Shown here one piece after another: positions 29,395 through 41,283 of a DNA stretch of 64,000 bases. The DNA is taken from assembly GCA_017354895.1 (NCBI GenBank), contig CP071495.1, positions 541,001-605,000 of the forward strand, written 5' to 3'. The position numbers and the translations under genes were made by a program. The notes beneath the pieces are model-generated. The model saw only the letters and a list, made by a program, of their open reading frames with translations. It did not search any database and had not been told where the DNA came from. This DNA comes from Podospora comata. Its lineage: Eukaryota; Ascomycota; Sordariomycetes; Sordariales; Podosporaceae. Within the stretch, counting starts at the first letter, position 1. Each line of letters starts with the position of its first letter.

Positions 29395-30441
29395 ATGCAG
29401 AGAAAAGGTGTCAGAGCCTTCTCGGGCCACAGCTACGGCCACACAGGTCACCATCATGGCGGCGGCGGCAACCACTACTCCCGTCTCAAACCAGTCGAGC
29501 TCGACCCCCTCTCAGAATACGGCCTCCCCTCTAAAGGCGAAAAAAGACTACTCTCTCCCAAAGTCCAAGAGTCCTACTACTCCAAAATAGCAGAACGCTA
29601 CCTCGCCTTCTGCACCGAAGCCGGCGACAAAGACAACCTCCAAAAACAATTCGCCCGCCTCGCCGTCGCGGACACCACCCCCTCTTCCTCCGCCAGCTCC
29701 CCAGTTATCTCCGTTCCCCCATCCCCCTTAACCTCCGCCCCTTTCACCGCATTACCGCTCCCAACCCCCACCTCCCTGCCAACCGGCAGCTTCCCCGACA
29801 TCACCTTCATCGCCACCGACAACAGCAAAGAACAAGACCATTCCGGCTCCCTCCCTTCCATCCTCTCCGCCCTCCGCAAGCTCCGCGAGGCCCTCGTCGC
29901 CACCCAGCGCCGAGACCCCTTCACAATCCAAGTCTACCTCTTCGCCATCCGCCTCGGCATCCTCGCCAAGTCCTTCGAGTCGTACTACCCGGCTCTGCTC
30001 TACCTCCTCCGCTCTGTCCACCCCTTCTCCAACCTCACCTCTGTCGAGCTGGCCGAGTGCGTGTCCTATCTCGTTCTCGACACCGCCTGCAGAAGGCAAG
30101 ACCTCGCCGGGGCGTTTAAGCTGCGGAAGGAGTACAAGTTGAAGGACAAAAAGGTGGACGCGGTGCTCAAGGCGCTGGTGGGGGACAACTACGTGCTTTG
30201 GAGGAGGGTCAAGAGGGGGGTGGATGGGTACCGGGTGAAGCTGATGGAGTTTGCCGACGGGGATGTCAAGAGGCGGACGTTGATGGCGATGGGGAGGGCG
30301 TATTTGAGCTTGCCGAGGGAGTTTTTGGAGGGCCAGATGGAGGAGAGCTGGGAGGGGCTGAGGAGCAAGTATGGGGTTGGGTGGGAGCTCGGCGGGGAGA
30401 AGGGGGAGAAGGTGGTTATACGGAAGGTTGGGAGGGGATGA
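29395..30441 (+). CDS. Conserved-looking fungal protein, helical (possible CSN8/PSMD8-like fold)
   Basis: A single exon, 1,047 nt, 348 residues. The ATG at 29395 was chosen because the frame upstream has only a TTG. The N-terminus has a short His/Gly-rich segment (near residues 15-28). A Ser/Pro/Thr-rich linker spans about residues 95-150. The C-terminal 200 residues look helical, with the run YPALLYLLRSVHPF...AECVSYLVLD and a basic KLRKEYKLKDKK segment. The helical part reminds me of fungal proteins assigned to the CSN8/PSMD8/eIF3K superfamily, but I cannot confirm this by eye. The function is unknown. Codon use in the first half is strongly C-ending, typical of a real gene; the 3' half is notably G-rich. 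Confidence 0.75.
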   Translation: MQRKGVRAFSGHSYGHTGHHHGGGGNHYSRLKPVELDPLSEYGLPSKGEKRLLSPKVQESYYSKIAERYLAFCTEAGDKDNLQKQFARLAVADTTPSSSASSPVISVPPSPLTSAPFTALPLPTPTSLPTGSFPDITFIATDNSKEQDHSGSLPSILSALRKLREALVATQRRDPFTIQVYLFAIRLGILAKSFESYYPALLYLLRSVHPFSNLTSVELAECVSYLVLDTACRRQDLAGAFKLRKEYKLKDKKVDAVLKALVGDNYVLWRRVKRGVDGYRVKLMEFADGDVKRRTLMAMGRAYLSLPREFLEGQMEESWEGLRSKYGVGWELGGEKGEKVVIRKVGRG

Positions 30442-31082
30442 GGGATAGGGGGGTTATATATGGGAAGAATGGCATAAGATATCAGTGTTTGGGATAGGAT
30501 ATGGTTTCAACATGTTTGGCTGGGACGAGGGACTACCATTGGTATATTATACTACTCATGATGTGGCACGGCATGGCGAGCGTCAAGGGATAGGAAATGG
30601 TGGCTTTGGCAGCGAAGTACAGATTAGGGATATGGGACTATGACATGATTAATGATAATACCGCGCCTTGCTTGAAGGTCATCGTTTTTCTTGATGACTT
30701 CCAATCGAGGGAGTTTACAGAATCGTTTTGCAGCATCTTCCAACTATTAGAGAACGACACTGACATGCTTGGTTGGAATATATACATTTCAAGCCACGAG
30801 CGGGTCTCAAAATTAACGCGGGCCATCGTTAGCCCCATGCTATACGGAGAAAAAAGTCAGTACAAAAAGTCCATGGCCCCGGCTCTCCACCATATTGTTA
30901 CACTGCGCATGCGGCTACAACAAGCCAAGAAAGTAAAATATCAAATTGGGTATTTTCAACTTCCGCAAAACATCAAGCAACGCCGTCCCTCACGCCCCGA
31001 GCTTCATTTACTGTCCACCCATCCCCCCCTAATCACAGCGATGCCCTAGGCCAAGCTCAAACGTCCTCCCACTCGTTCAGAT
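30442..31082. other. Convergent 3' flanks, no gene seen
   Basis: These 641 bases lie between two stop codons. A frame at 30,597-31,049 opens at a GTG/TTG-like codon and has no recognisable domain. I treat the stretch as 3' UTR and spacer. Confidence 0.6.
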
Positions 31083-31811
31083 TTAGAGGAGAGCAAAGGC
31101 AGCAGCAAGACCACCAATGGCACCCAAGCCGGCGGCGACGGTGGGACGGGGGCCGAAGTTGGTGCTGGTGCTGGTGCTGGTGCTAGAGGCATCCTGAGCA
31201 TCAGCGTCGGTCTCGGTCTCGGTGGCGGACGACTCCTCAGGGGCATCAGTCTCGGTGGTGCTGGGAGCATCGGTGGCCTCGGTGGTAGCGGTACCGGCGG
31301 GGGTGGTCACGGCGGTGTCAGTGTTGGCAGCGGTAGTGGCACGAGTCGAGGTCCTAACGGGAGTGGTGGCCGAGGGGCTGACAGTAGCGCAGGTGACAGC
31401 GGTGGGGAGATCATTGACGCCGAAGGCCTTGCAGAGCTGTTGTGTCGAATGTTAGCCATCTGAACACGGATATGGATATTGCGCAAAGCAAGAACATACC
31501 GTCGCAGCAACGGAAACAGCGGTCTTCTGGTCCGCCTCATTGCAGACGTCGACGAGGCAGCAGGCGATGCTGTCGAGGAAGGTGCTGTTCTTGCAGATGC
31601 ACTCGGGGTCGCTACCACAGTTGCCAATCCCACCACGGAGGTACTGGGTGGCACAATCACGCTGTCAAGAAACTTTTAGTCAGTTTACCATGTCTCTCCT
31701 GGAGAGCTTTTGGGGCGTTGAACATACAGCGCATTCGGGAAGATCAGCCAAGCCCTGGGCGGCGACGCTGGTGGCGAGAGCCAGGGAGACCAGAGCAGCA
31801 GAGTACTTCAT
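31083..31811 (-). CDS. GPI-anchored CFEM-domain cell-surface protein
   Basis: Three exons (31811-31728, 31661-31500, 31436-31083) give 600 nt, 199 residues; introns are 66 and 63 nt. A signal peptide (about residues 1-18, ending near SVAAQG) precedes a Cys-rich CFEM domain (about 20-95). It includes the CxxDxxCxC core (CGSDPECIC), whose Asp is the haem-iron ligand in characterised CFEM proteins. A Ser/Thr/Glu-rich stalk of about 85 residues follows, then a hydrophobic C-terminus (GAIGGLAAAFALL) typical of GPI-anchor signals. It should sit on the plasma membrane or cell wall and may act in haem/iron handling or adhesion. The stalk is coded by short GGT/GCT/GTC repeats. The function in this species is inferred. 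Confidence 0.9.
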
Positions 31812-33498
31812 GGTGACGATAGGGTTAATGGATGAGGTATTAGAAGATATAGGGTATCACGAAGAGATGATTGCTGGTATATGATAAACGAGAGACAGAA
31901 ACTGCGAGATGCAAGATGCGAGATAGAAGACCAGAACCGAGCACGCAGGAGAGAACTCGTGGTTGTTTAAATAATATAATACCCACTGGATTTGGTCGCA
32001 TATTCACCCGGGATTGGGGATCTTGGCCGCCTTCTTGGGAAGGGGAAGAGGCCAATGGGCTGCCTTCTCCGAGACAAGGGTGGCCAAATCCCCAGCGAAT
32101 CCCCAGCAGCGACTCCTGCAATTTCACGGCCAGCTTGTGCCCGCAAGCAGACATCATTGACCAACCGAACACCAGACACCGGGTTTGTTCATGAGAGATA
32201 TATTTACTGAGTAATTTTTTTTAATTTTTTTTTTGCCTCGCCATGTCTCTTCTTTGTGACTACATGGTGAACATGAGAGCTGCAGGCAACGTGTAACATA
32301 TGACCGTCAACCTGGATGGGATGCGAACATCCCTACATTGAAGTGGGTATCTTCCATGCAGTTCGCATGGCGCTTCTTCGATGCGGTTGCTTCCGCGCCC
32401 CTGTCCAAGACTCCAGTCCCGTCGACTTGCACTTACACCACAGCCTCCACATGTTGTGGTGCCAAATGCGAGAAGCCCATTTGTAAGACCACAGCCCAGC
32501 TACGTACAGCTAACAGCCAACGTACCTTAGCTACCAGCGTTTGTATAAGTTGGGACCGTTGGTTATTGAAACTCAAGTCATTTCTATACTGGTATATGCG
32601 GCCTTGTCAGGTGGAGTTAGCGCCCCTAGACGACAAGTTGCTGGAAAACAGACCGCAACGATCTGCGCGAAGATCGGAATAGGGGATCCCTAGCATAGAT
32701 TGTCAGCTGTCACTTTGAGGCCTCTTCCTGTCATAACGTCAACAAAAGCGTCCGAACTTTCCCCGTCTGACAACAGAGACTGGTCATACCTCTATTGACA
32801 GTCTACCCTTACGCTAGAGTCGCCAGGGGAAAGGATAGGGTCTCCGCAAAAAGCCAACGACTGGCAAACAGAGAACTTGGCTGCCAGGCGAAATCCATCT
32901 CAGCAACCATTTTCTCGCGCCACAGACCGCTCTTCTGACCCCGCCAATCTGACCTTGAACCAGTCCCAGTTGTCCCACAGGCACAGAGACAGGTGTGGTG
33001 AGGGAGTGAAACTGCGCTTTCTCGGTGCCATTGAATCAACTCGTGGATGATCGTCGGGCTCTCGTCCAACCCCGCGCCCGAGATGTCGATTTGGAGATTG
33101 GTGGCTCCCCGTCGCCGGGACTCTTGTGACACCTCAGAGCACTCATTGGTCCGACAGGAGACACTGGGCTGGAAGCACAGAGAGCTCGGATCCCTGTCGG
33201 TGCTGATGCTTGGCAACAAAAAAGACAAGACCCAGAAACGGAACGGGCGACCGTTCGCTGCGCAAAGTGCTGAGCCGCCGCCGTGCTGCCAACATCCGAT
33301 TTGTGAGCCGTGACTGGATGCATCGACTTGATTGCGCCGCGAGCACAAGTCTTTCTTTGCCTACATCTACAACGACGACTCCCAAAGGCTCCACCGACTG
33401 GACTTTTTCCTCCATCCAACCTACTTCTTGTGCTGAACGATGCTCTTCGCCTGACCCACCATATTATTAAGAACACCCGACACGACGGTGACGACAAG
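31812..33498. promoter_or_regulatory. Divergent promoter region, CFEM gene / MFS gene
   Basis: These 1.69 kb lie between divergent start codons. An AT-rich patch with an A/T run lies near 32,215-32,235. No supportable gene: the frames on either strand at 32.8-33.7 kb lack domains and conflict with each other. The stretch presumably holds both promoters. Confidence 0.55.
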
Positions 33499-35496
33499 AT
33501 GGGGCTGGGAGTGCTGGAAGATCGGGTGATGGAACATGTGCCTGGTACGGATACTTGACACAACTGAATCTCCATGATACCACTGGAGCCGTCGCGGCTG
33601 ACAATTGTTCTTCCTCTGCTTTCAGGCACAACCAGATACTTTGACGACCCGGAACGACCGCAATTCTCCAGCGAGGGAGTCGAGGGCCTCAAGTGCGATA
33701 CCAGCGGACCGATGCCCATCATTCTCGTCCCTCAGCCATCAGATGACCCTAACGACCCCTTGAACTGGCCGTTATGGAAGCGCGATCTCATCACCTTTAT
33801 TCTCTCCGTGACGGCCATCTTTGCGACGTGTCTTGGTCCAATTCTTGCCGCCAACACGCTGACCCTGACCGAAGATTTCTCGGTCAAATTCTCCAAGGTC
33901 GCCGAACTTACAGGATGGTATCTCTTCGGAGTCGGAATTGCCGCCTTCTTCTTCGTCCCCTCGGGTCGTCTGTGGGGAAAGCGTCATTTGTTTGTGGGCG
34001 GAACCATCCTGCTGATCATCACCTCGGCTTGGGGAGGCGCATCGCGACACAACTATGCGAGCATGGCTGCTGCGAGAGTGTTTCAGGGTGTGGCCACAGC
34101 GCCGTTCGAGTCGCTTGTCAATGTTGCGGTGGGAGATTTGTACTGTGTGCATCAACGCGGCATTCGTATGGCCTTCACCAATCTGGCCGTCTTTGGTGGT
34201 GCCTTTTTCACCCCCATCCTGGTGGGCAAGATCACCCATGAGATTGGATGGCAGTGGACCTTTTACTTTGTCGCCATCTTCTGCGGCTTGTGCTTGCCGG
34301 CCGTATACTTCTTTTGCCCCGAAACCGCCTATCGGCGAGACCAGTCTCTCAACACTGATATGCTGTCGTCCGATGGCCCAGGCGCCCAACAGTTCTTCGC
34401 GAACACTTTGAACGCCCCTGAGGAGCCTGAGAAAACGACGAAGAGAGACGCTCCGTCCACTCCTGATACATTGGTTGGTGATGACGCCAACCAGACTCAG
34501 GTAGGACTTAGCGAGATCCCCATCTCTTCGGCACCTGCAGCTCCAGCCACTTCATCGACAGCCGCACCCGTCCCAACAGCTCGAGCGTCAGTGGTCCCTC
34601 CGCCCAAGGCGACATTCAAAGACTCTCTTGCCATGTTCAACGGCCGCAAAGCCGACGAGAATTTCGTGAAGCTGATGTTGCGGCCAATCGTTCTGTTTTT
34701 CCATCCGGCCTTTTTCTGGGCATGCTTGATTCAGGGGTTGATGATTGGCTGGACAGTCTTCATTGGTGTCATTCTTGCTCAGTTCTTCATCGGCCCTCCT
34801 CTCTGGTGGGGCGAGGTTGAGACGGGATATGCATACACAGCGGCGTTTGTTGGCGCTATTGTCGGCTTCCTCATCGCTGGTCTCTTGTCCGACTGGAGTG
34901 CCCGTTTGATGACTAAGTGGAACAAGGGCATCTATGAGCCAGAATTCCGTCTGTTTCTCATAATTCCCATGATGATTTTTGGGTGCATTGGTCTGTACGG
35001 CTGGGGGCCTACCGCGGATGATCTTCTCTGGGACATTCCCCCTGCCATTCCGCTCATGTTCTTCGGTTTCCAGGTTGCTGGTATGGTTATTGGCGCAGTG
35101 GCCAGCTCGCTTTACATTGTGGATGCTTATCGTAAGTTTTGACGCCCTGTCTACTTGCGGTAATTCTGATTAACTTCTTCTATAGGCGACCTGGCTATCG
35201 AAGGCTTCACCATCATGATCGTCTTCAAGAACTTGCTCAGTTTTGGCCTCACCCTCAAGGCCTTCCAGTGGCTTGTCCTCAATCAAACCAAGGCTACTCC
35301 ATTGTTCAACATTATTGGTTCTGTGCAACTGGTTGTCTGCCTGTCCAGCATTCCGTTGTGTAAGTCTCTACTGGTGTCCTTTTTGTCTCTGTTGCTCGTG
35401 CTAATACCTCTCCCCCCATCTGCAGACGTATTTGGTAAGCGCATGCGCAGCTTTTACCATCGCCACGACTGGTTGGCTTTCTGCAAGGTCAGGTAA
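33499..35496 (+). CDS. MFS transporter (DHA1-like)
   Basis: Four exons (33499-33544, 33626-35131, 35186-35359, 35426-35496) close to 1,797 nt, 598 residues. The cytosolic N-terminus contains the NDPLNWPLWKRD segment typical of fungal DHA1/Hol1-like carriers. Six membrane spans follow with the loop motif GRLWGKRHLF between spans 2 and 3 and the span-4/5 region RVFQGV. A central loop of about 130 residues, rich in Ala, Pro, Ser and Thr, precedes the second six spans. The C-terminal RRHDW-like end is cytosolic. The substrate is unknown; relatives carry drugs, polyamines or small organic cations. The short first exon is supported by a clean GTACGG donor and TTTCAG acceptor. Confidence 0.88.
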
Positions 35497-35936
35497 ACCA
35501 TAACTTTTTCCACGTAATGAAACGGACTATGAAGATTGGTTACTTTTTACCACCAATGAGTCCCATACATGATGTATTTAATCCAGCTTTTTATGACATG
35601 AAGCGGCTGCCGAAGAATGATGGAGGTACTTCGGTCATGTATATACTTAATTAATCTTAATCATGGATTTTCTGTCCCATTCTTATCTGTGTCCTGGTTC
35701 GTGTTTCAACGCCAGCGCCTCTTGCCACGCTGCATACACCAAATTGAATGTCGTCTCCGATGGAGTGGCATAATCCCACATTGTGGCATTTGTCTGTTCG
35801 GTTCAAGTCTGGTGATCACACGTTCCGAGACAGCAGTTGTGCAGTACACCGAGAAGAAAATATCAAATCCAATCTTTGCCAAAAGATCGCTCTCGCTTTG
35901 TGCAATTGGAACACACCTCAAAATGATTCCAGAGCC
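35497..35936. other. Convergent 3' flanks, no gene seen
   Basis: These 440 bases between the MFS and SDR stop codons have no supportable frame and are taken as the two 3' UTRs. Confidence 0.6.
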
Positions 35937-37001
35937 CTAGATCTTGGCCTTCTCCTTCCTCCCGCTCTTTAGATGCTTGCTAATTGTACCAGCGAGCAAA
36001 AAGTCAGGGTACTGCATGTCGTCGTCCACGCCCACCGCCGCGGCGCCTTGCCTCCTCCACCCCGCGCCGTCCACCACGAGGGTTGTCCCGTTGATATAGT
36101 TGCCCGCATCGCTAAAGACATACACAGTCGCATCGGCGATGTCTCTCACCGACCCCCATCTACCAATCGGCACGCCCTTGGTCCTCATCTTCGGGTCTAG
36201 CTTGGAAGAGGCCAGCCTTTCCATCCCTTCTGTTCCCTCAATCGCACCGGGGGCGATGCTGTTGGCAGTCACGCCAAACGGGCCGTACTCGAGCGCGACC
36301 GAGCCCATGAGGGCGTCGATGGCGGCCTTGGCGGCAGAGACGTGGGATTGGAGGGGCATTCCGGTGTAGTGGAACGTGGCGGAAGTAGAGACGAAGCGGC
36401 CGCCGGTGGTGCCGCCATCATTCGGATTGGGATTGCGAGCGGCAGACTCTACAAGGTAGGGCATCGTGGCCTTGATGGTGTTAAAGGTGCCAATCGTGTC
36501 GATGTCGATGACGGCTTTGAAGGCGTTGGGAGAGAGCCCGGCGATGGGGGCGATGAAGTTGCCTGCCGCGCCGGCGACGACATAGTCGATGCTGCCGAGC
36601 TCCTTTACGCAGCGGTCGGCGGCGGCTTTGAGGGAGTCGTACTACGGTCGTGTCAGTGAAATGATTGATGACGGTGAAAGTGTGGGTGAGAGCTTACACT
36701 CCGGACATCAACGTTGCCGATCCCGATGACTCGGGCGCCGTTCCGGACTTTGGCAATCTCCTTGGCGGCGTTTTCTGTCTTCTCAACGCTGCGGCCGATG
36801 ATGCAGGCGTCAGCTCCGAGATGAACCATGGCGCGGGTCTGCGCGCTGCCGATGGAGCCTGCACCGCCCGTGATGAATAGTACGCGGTTGGCTGTTAGAC
36901 ACTTGTGAGCTTGCATTTCTGATGTTGGGGAGGCGGATAGACTTACCAAAGATGCCATCCTTCCAGACAGTGCTCAGGTACTCTGATCGGGGGACAGACA
37001 T
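35937..37001 (-). CDS. Peroxisomal 2,4-dienoyl-CoA reductase (SDR, Sps19-like)
   Basis: Three exons (37001-36947, 36891-36698, 36641-35937) close to 954 nt, 317 residues; introns are 55 and 56 nt. The Rossmann motif TGGAGSIG is near residue 27. The segment VVAGAAGNF is characteristic of 2,4-dienoyl-CoA reductases, in which it replaces the usual NNAG. TSATFHYTGMPLQSHVSAAK carries the catalytic-region lysine. NSIAPG and the C-terminal substrate loop follow. The protein ends in AKI, a PTS1-type peroxisomal signal used by fungi. The enzyme reduces 2,4-dienoyl-CoA with NADPH in beta-oxidation of unsaturated fatty acids. The gene is divergent from RAD60, 1.2 kb apart. Confidence 0.92.
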
Positions 37002-38197
37002 TGTATAGAACGAAGTTTAAAGGAGGTTGTTTTAAGATGTCAAAGATCTTAGCAATATCAGACTCAGAGCAGAGAGATGAAATGGTGTCCAATGGGTATA
37101 AAGTGCTTGCAAAGCTTCAAGCGCTGTATTGCTTCAAAGTCACAAGGGATATTGGATATTTGAGAGCTGCAAGAGCTTCGAGCTCTCGTTTCTCTGCTTC
37201 ATGTTATCCGGGGTCCATTGCGACGCTTCGTCTTACCTTTCTGGGTCGAACCTCGGCATCCTCCACTTTATTTGTGATCTTGGCTGGAGGAGCCCCACAT
37301 GGCAGGGACAAGGGATCGGTGCTTGAAATCCGGGGAACTGGGTCAGGATCAAGACCTCGACATCTGGCGACGAGACAATGAGCAGGTCCTCAACCAACAG
37401 TTGTGGATGCATAGAAAGACAGGAAAAATTCTAAAGTTCTGCAAAAGTCACAGGACAACAGCGGCAATCAGTCCATCAGTTCTTTTATAGTGCAGGGCCT
37501 TGAGCTTCAACATTAGAGATGCGTAGAACCCCCAGCAAGACAAGAACAACAACCCGGCGATACAGTTGAGCCAGGAGTGGAAATGTAGAAATATATCTGT
37601 TGACGGGCAGGTCTTGGGACAGGGTTAGGAGTCGCCGTCATTCAAACAGAGATTACAGGAATGGCGGCGTATCGTAACATGAAATTACACTTGCATCTAA
37701 ACCGTAGAGTACTCTGGCGAAGCGGAAAGGTTGCCAAAGTGGTGCACGCGCCTAGATCGTGTTGCATAGTCTGGTTAGCAGCCACGGCACGCGTTCGTTT
37801 GAACGTTAACCCCTCCCTCAATTTAAGCGAGTTGGGGAAGGCTTCAGTTGGCAGGTTCCTTACCACGCCTTAACACATCTCTCCAACCACACTCCCACCA
37901 ATGGCAGACCAAAAGAATGGGCAGAGAGCCGAAGGGAAATTTTGCAGAATCATCGCTCGATGTCAGGAGTAGCTAACTCGACTTTTTTGCATCAATCAAT
38001 TGAACCGTATTTCCCACCAGCCTTTGCCTGGCTTCCTCTTCCGTCCCATTGCAGATTGCACGCGCTCTCTACAAAGAAGACCACGACTGGCGACAGCTTT
38101 GTCAAAGACGAAGCCTTTCCATAACCACTCATTGTAACGCAGGAAGTCGAGACAAGTCATCAACGCCGGTTTCGGTCAAGCCGCTAGCGACAACAAC
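37002..38197. promoter_or_regulatory. Divergent promoter region, dienoyl-CoA reductase / RAD60
   Basis: These 1.2 kb lie between divergent starts. No supportable gene and no recognised element. Confidence 0.55.
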
Positions 38198-39525
38198 ATG
38201 GCGCGTCTGCCTTTCGAGCGCAGGGAATCGCAACCAAAACCTGTGTTGCCTATTGCCTCCGGGTCCGAGGACGACGACGATGACGACGCTCTGTCTCTAT
38301 TCCGACACTCGAAGCAGGTTTTCCCCAAAGTTATTCGCGAAGCAGAAGAAGAAAGCCGCGATAGAAGCAACGAAAGGAAGCGCAAAAGCTCGCTGTCGGA
38401 AGAAGAGGGGAATGAAAGAGTTCGGAGGAGGTAGGTTACAAATGTGCTCAACTCTTGATCTGCGTTGCTGATCATTTTCATAGGAGAACCTCTTCCCCGG
38501 GGCTGTCCTCAAGTCCGCCCAAGCAAATGGCAGGCCTGGCTGATTCGGATGACGATGACGACGACCTCATTATGGACGTCAAAGGCAAAGGGAAAGAAGT
38601 TGTGAGGCCGACCAAGATAGTCACTCCCGTCAAGCCGCGCTACGCAGCGGTGTCAGCAACTCCTGTTGTAATGATTGACGACAGCGATAGTGATGACGCC
38701 CTGGACATGAAGCCGGTCAAAGCTGACCTGGACAGCGACGATGATTCCGATATCCAGGAATTCAGTCCCCTCGAGAAACAAGAGTCGCCCGACAGCCACG
38801 ACGAAGAGCTGCAAGAAATGATACGCAAGCAGCGAGAAAAGTTCGGAAGGGTCAAGGAAGATCTCGTGGTGCATATCTATGTCGATTCTCCCATTCCGAA
38901 CATGAAGCCGATTCTAGTCCGGCGAAAGGCAAAGCAGGACATGGCACCCATCATACCCACCTGGATCGCAAAACAACGGGAAATAGGCCTGGAGATTTCC
39001 AGCGAAGAACTCAACCTTTTTGTGACCTGGAAGAACAACAAGATCTACACTCCGAACAGCGTTGCTTCGCTCAATCTCGACATAGATGAGGATGGCAATA
39101 TCGTCTTTGGTGACGGGGAGGGCTACCGTATGTTGAGACAGGGTCCAGCGCTCCATATGCAAGTTTGGGATGAGGATAATTACAAGGACTTCCAGCAGTG
39201 GAAGGACAAAGAAAGATCAGTCAGATACGGTCTCGTTGATTTGACCGAGGCAGATGATGCGGAGCCTGTTCCCGAGGAGCCAAAGAAGAAGGGGATCAAG
39301 GTGGTCCTCAAGGCCAAAGATCTCGAACCGCTCAAACTGTCCGTGCAAGAGGATACCACGGTGGGGACCATGATTGAGGCGTTCCGTCAGAAACGAGCAG
39401 TTGGTGACGCGTGGCAGGTTTCGATATGGCTTGAGGGAGATGAGCTGGAGGAGGATGCTTTAGTGAAAGATACTGACATTGATCCCGATGAGCCGAACCA
39501 GTTTGAGGTTCATATGAAGAAGTAG
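38198..39525 (+). CDS. RAD60: Rad60/Esc2/NIP45-family SUMO-like domain protein
   Basis: Two exons (38198-38430, 38484-39525) give 1,275 nt, 424 residues, with a 53-nt intron. The first 200 residues are acidic and disordered, with several Asp/Ser runs (SDDDDDD, DDSDSDDAL) that resemble SUMO-interaction/CK2 sites. Two ubiquitin-fold domains follow: the first at about residues 205-290 (VVHIYVDSPIP...), and the second, the Rad60-SLD, at about 345-424 (IKVVLKAKD...FEVHMKK). The family mimics SUMO and supports genome stability and recombination-intermediate processing with the Smc5/6 and SUMO-ligase machinery in the nucleus. The gene ends at the second SUMO-like domain without a di-Gly, as expected of a non-conjugated mimic. 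It is convergent with PNO1, 246 bp apart. Confidence 0.9.
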
Positions 39526-39771
39526 AGGTGTACTGATAAATAACTTGGAAGCTTGCAGCACGTCATCCGACAATAGTCTGCTAGCGGGCAAATAGATACC
39601 CGTATATCTCTTTAAATATGACATTTCACATGAATTCTCTCTCGATTGCTTTTCCGCGAAGCTGACACTATCATCAAAAACCATAGCTTTATCGCCTTGC
39701 AACCGTACCAACTCCTAAACGCCTGTCCCAGGTGCCCGTTTCCCCGTATCCGCCGACCCTAAACAACAGTT

Positions 39772-40758
39772 CTAAAATCTCTCCTTCATTCTCCCAGCAA
39801 TAATTCTCAGACTGTTGAAGGCCTTGCCTGGTTGTTGACCAAGCACCAATGAAACGATGCTAAAGCGAGCTGTTAGTCCGGCACGTTCTCGACTTGGCAG
39901 TTGGGAAAACAAAACGGGGGCCGCATACCTTTCGCGAGCCATGCCAATATTCTCAAACGCACCGAGAATATGCACCCTTGACCCAGCAAGCACCACGCGT
40001 GTCTTTGTGGCATTCTCAATCGCAAACTTCATCTTCCCGTCCTTGCCTGCAATACGACCGATAGCACGTCCGAGCGCGTCAGGCCCAAGCGTTTGCTTGA
40101 CATCCTTGATATCGAATGACTGAATGTAGAGCGAATCGAGGCGGAGCAGGGCAATCGCATCGTCAATATCGAACCCCATGGCGAACGCCGAGATGAAGTC
40201 AGCGCCCATCTGGAGAGCCTCGTTGCTTACGGTGGCCCTGTTGGATCGGAGCTCTACGCGCTTGTCCTTGATGTTCATGCGCACCTGGAGCTTGCAGTGG
40301 TCCACGAGCGGGGGATAAATCTGGACTGTGTATTAGCATCTCCCAGCCCCTCTCGTTGTAAATCTGGGGGTGTGTGTGACGCACCTTTGTCCAATTGCTC
40401 TTGAGAGCAGACATGCGATTTGGTGGAATAGGGATCTTTCTTGTCTCTACACGACGGACAGGATCCTGAAAACGGAGGACAAGCCGTCAGTTGACTATCC
40501 TTCGGTGCTTCGGCCAACGAGCGCTTGTTCGTCGCAACATACCACATCTCTCCCTGGCGCAAACCTCGGTCGCCCCTCCTCGTCGACCACCATCTCACTC
40601 TCCTCGCCGTTTGGTGGGGGCGCGGCAGCAGCTGGGTCTGTCAGGCCGGTGGCATCTTGAATGTCGAGAATGAGCTCCTCCTCCTGCTTGGTCTGGATGG
40701 GAATGGCGGTGTTTTCGGAGGCCGCAGTCGACTGGAGAAGCGCTGTGGGCGCAGGCAT
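39772..40758 (-). CDS. PNO1: Pno1/Dim2 pre-rRNA-binding KH protein
   Basis: Four exons (40758-40543, 40465-40385, 40320-39929, 39859-39772) close to 777 nt, 258 residues. The N-terminal 70 residues are acidic and disordered. The conserved KIPIPPNRMSALKSNWTK segment follows, then a divergent KH-like domain and the canonical Pno1 run GRIAGKDGKMKFAIENAT. The C-terminus is IIAGRMKERF. Pno1/Dim2 assists cleavage and dimethylation at the 3' end of 18S rRNA as partner of Nob1 in 40S precursors (family knowledge). All splice sites give the conserved protein. The last exon encodes only 29 residues. The gene is divergent from MDM31. Confidence 0.95.
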
Positions 40759-41283
40759 TTTGACGTTGATTCTGGTATGTGACTGTGGTCGCAAAAGACT
40801 GTGAGTGTGACGGCAGCAAGGCTCGAGCAAAAACTTATCGTCGGTCGTTATCGCTGATGGATGGCTGTCGAGTTTGCAGAGAGGCCTGTCCGCCTTTTTT
40901 TGAATGGTGGGGTTGAATTCTGTAGACTTTCGTGGACCCACCATTGGTATCTGGGGCTTATCGATTGGTTTTGGTCGATGCCAAGCAAGCGGCACACCCA
41001 GCAGCGATCCTTGTTCCACAGGCTGGGGCGCCGAGCTTAGCGTCATTCACTGACAAGGCTTTCAAGCGCGGCCGCGTTCCAAGGTTCCCGCTGCATTTCT
41101 TCACTTTTTGACTTCAACTCCAGAAAAAAAGTGGCCGGCGCTCCGGCACAATTGCAACCCCTCCTCGCCCTTTCCCCCCTTGTTTAAAGAGTCGACAAGG
41201 CCCTCTTTGGCCATGACTTGAGCTCTGCTGGCCCCGTCGAGCTCCTGCTGCCCCCCGCCTGTGTCTCAGCATGCCTTTCAACA
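40759..41283. promoter_or_regulatory. Shared divergent promoter, PNO1 / MDM31
   Basis: These 525 bases separate the two divergent start codons. No coding frame and no recognised site. Confidence 0.6.

Noticed and set aside
32315-32400. Minus-strand GGGATGTTCGCATCCC resembling a tRNA T-arm
   Set aside because: The loop departs from TTCRANY and no cloverleaf closes; it is more likely a simple palindrome.
27499-37001. Possible secondary-metabolite cluster (two SDRs, MFS transporter)
   Set aside because: The SDRs are a FabG-like reductase and a peroxisomal dienoyl-CoA reductase, both primary metabolism. There is no PKS, NRPS or terpene synthase.
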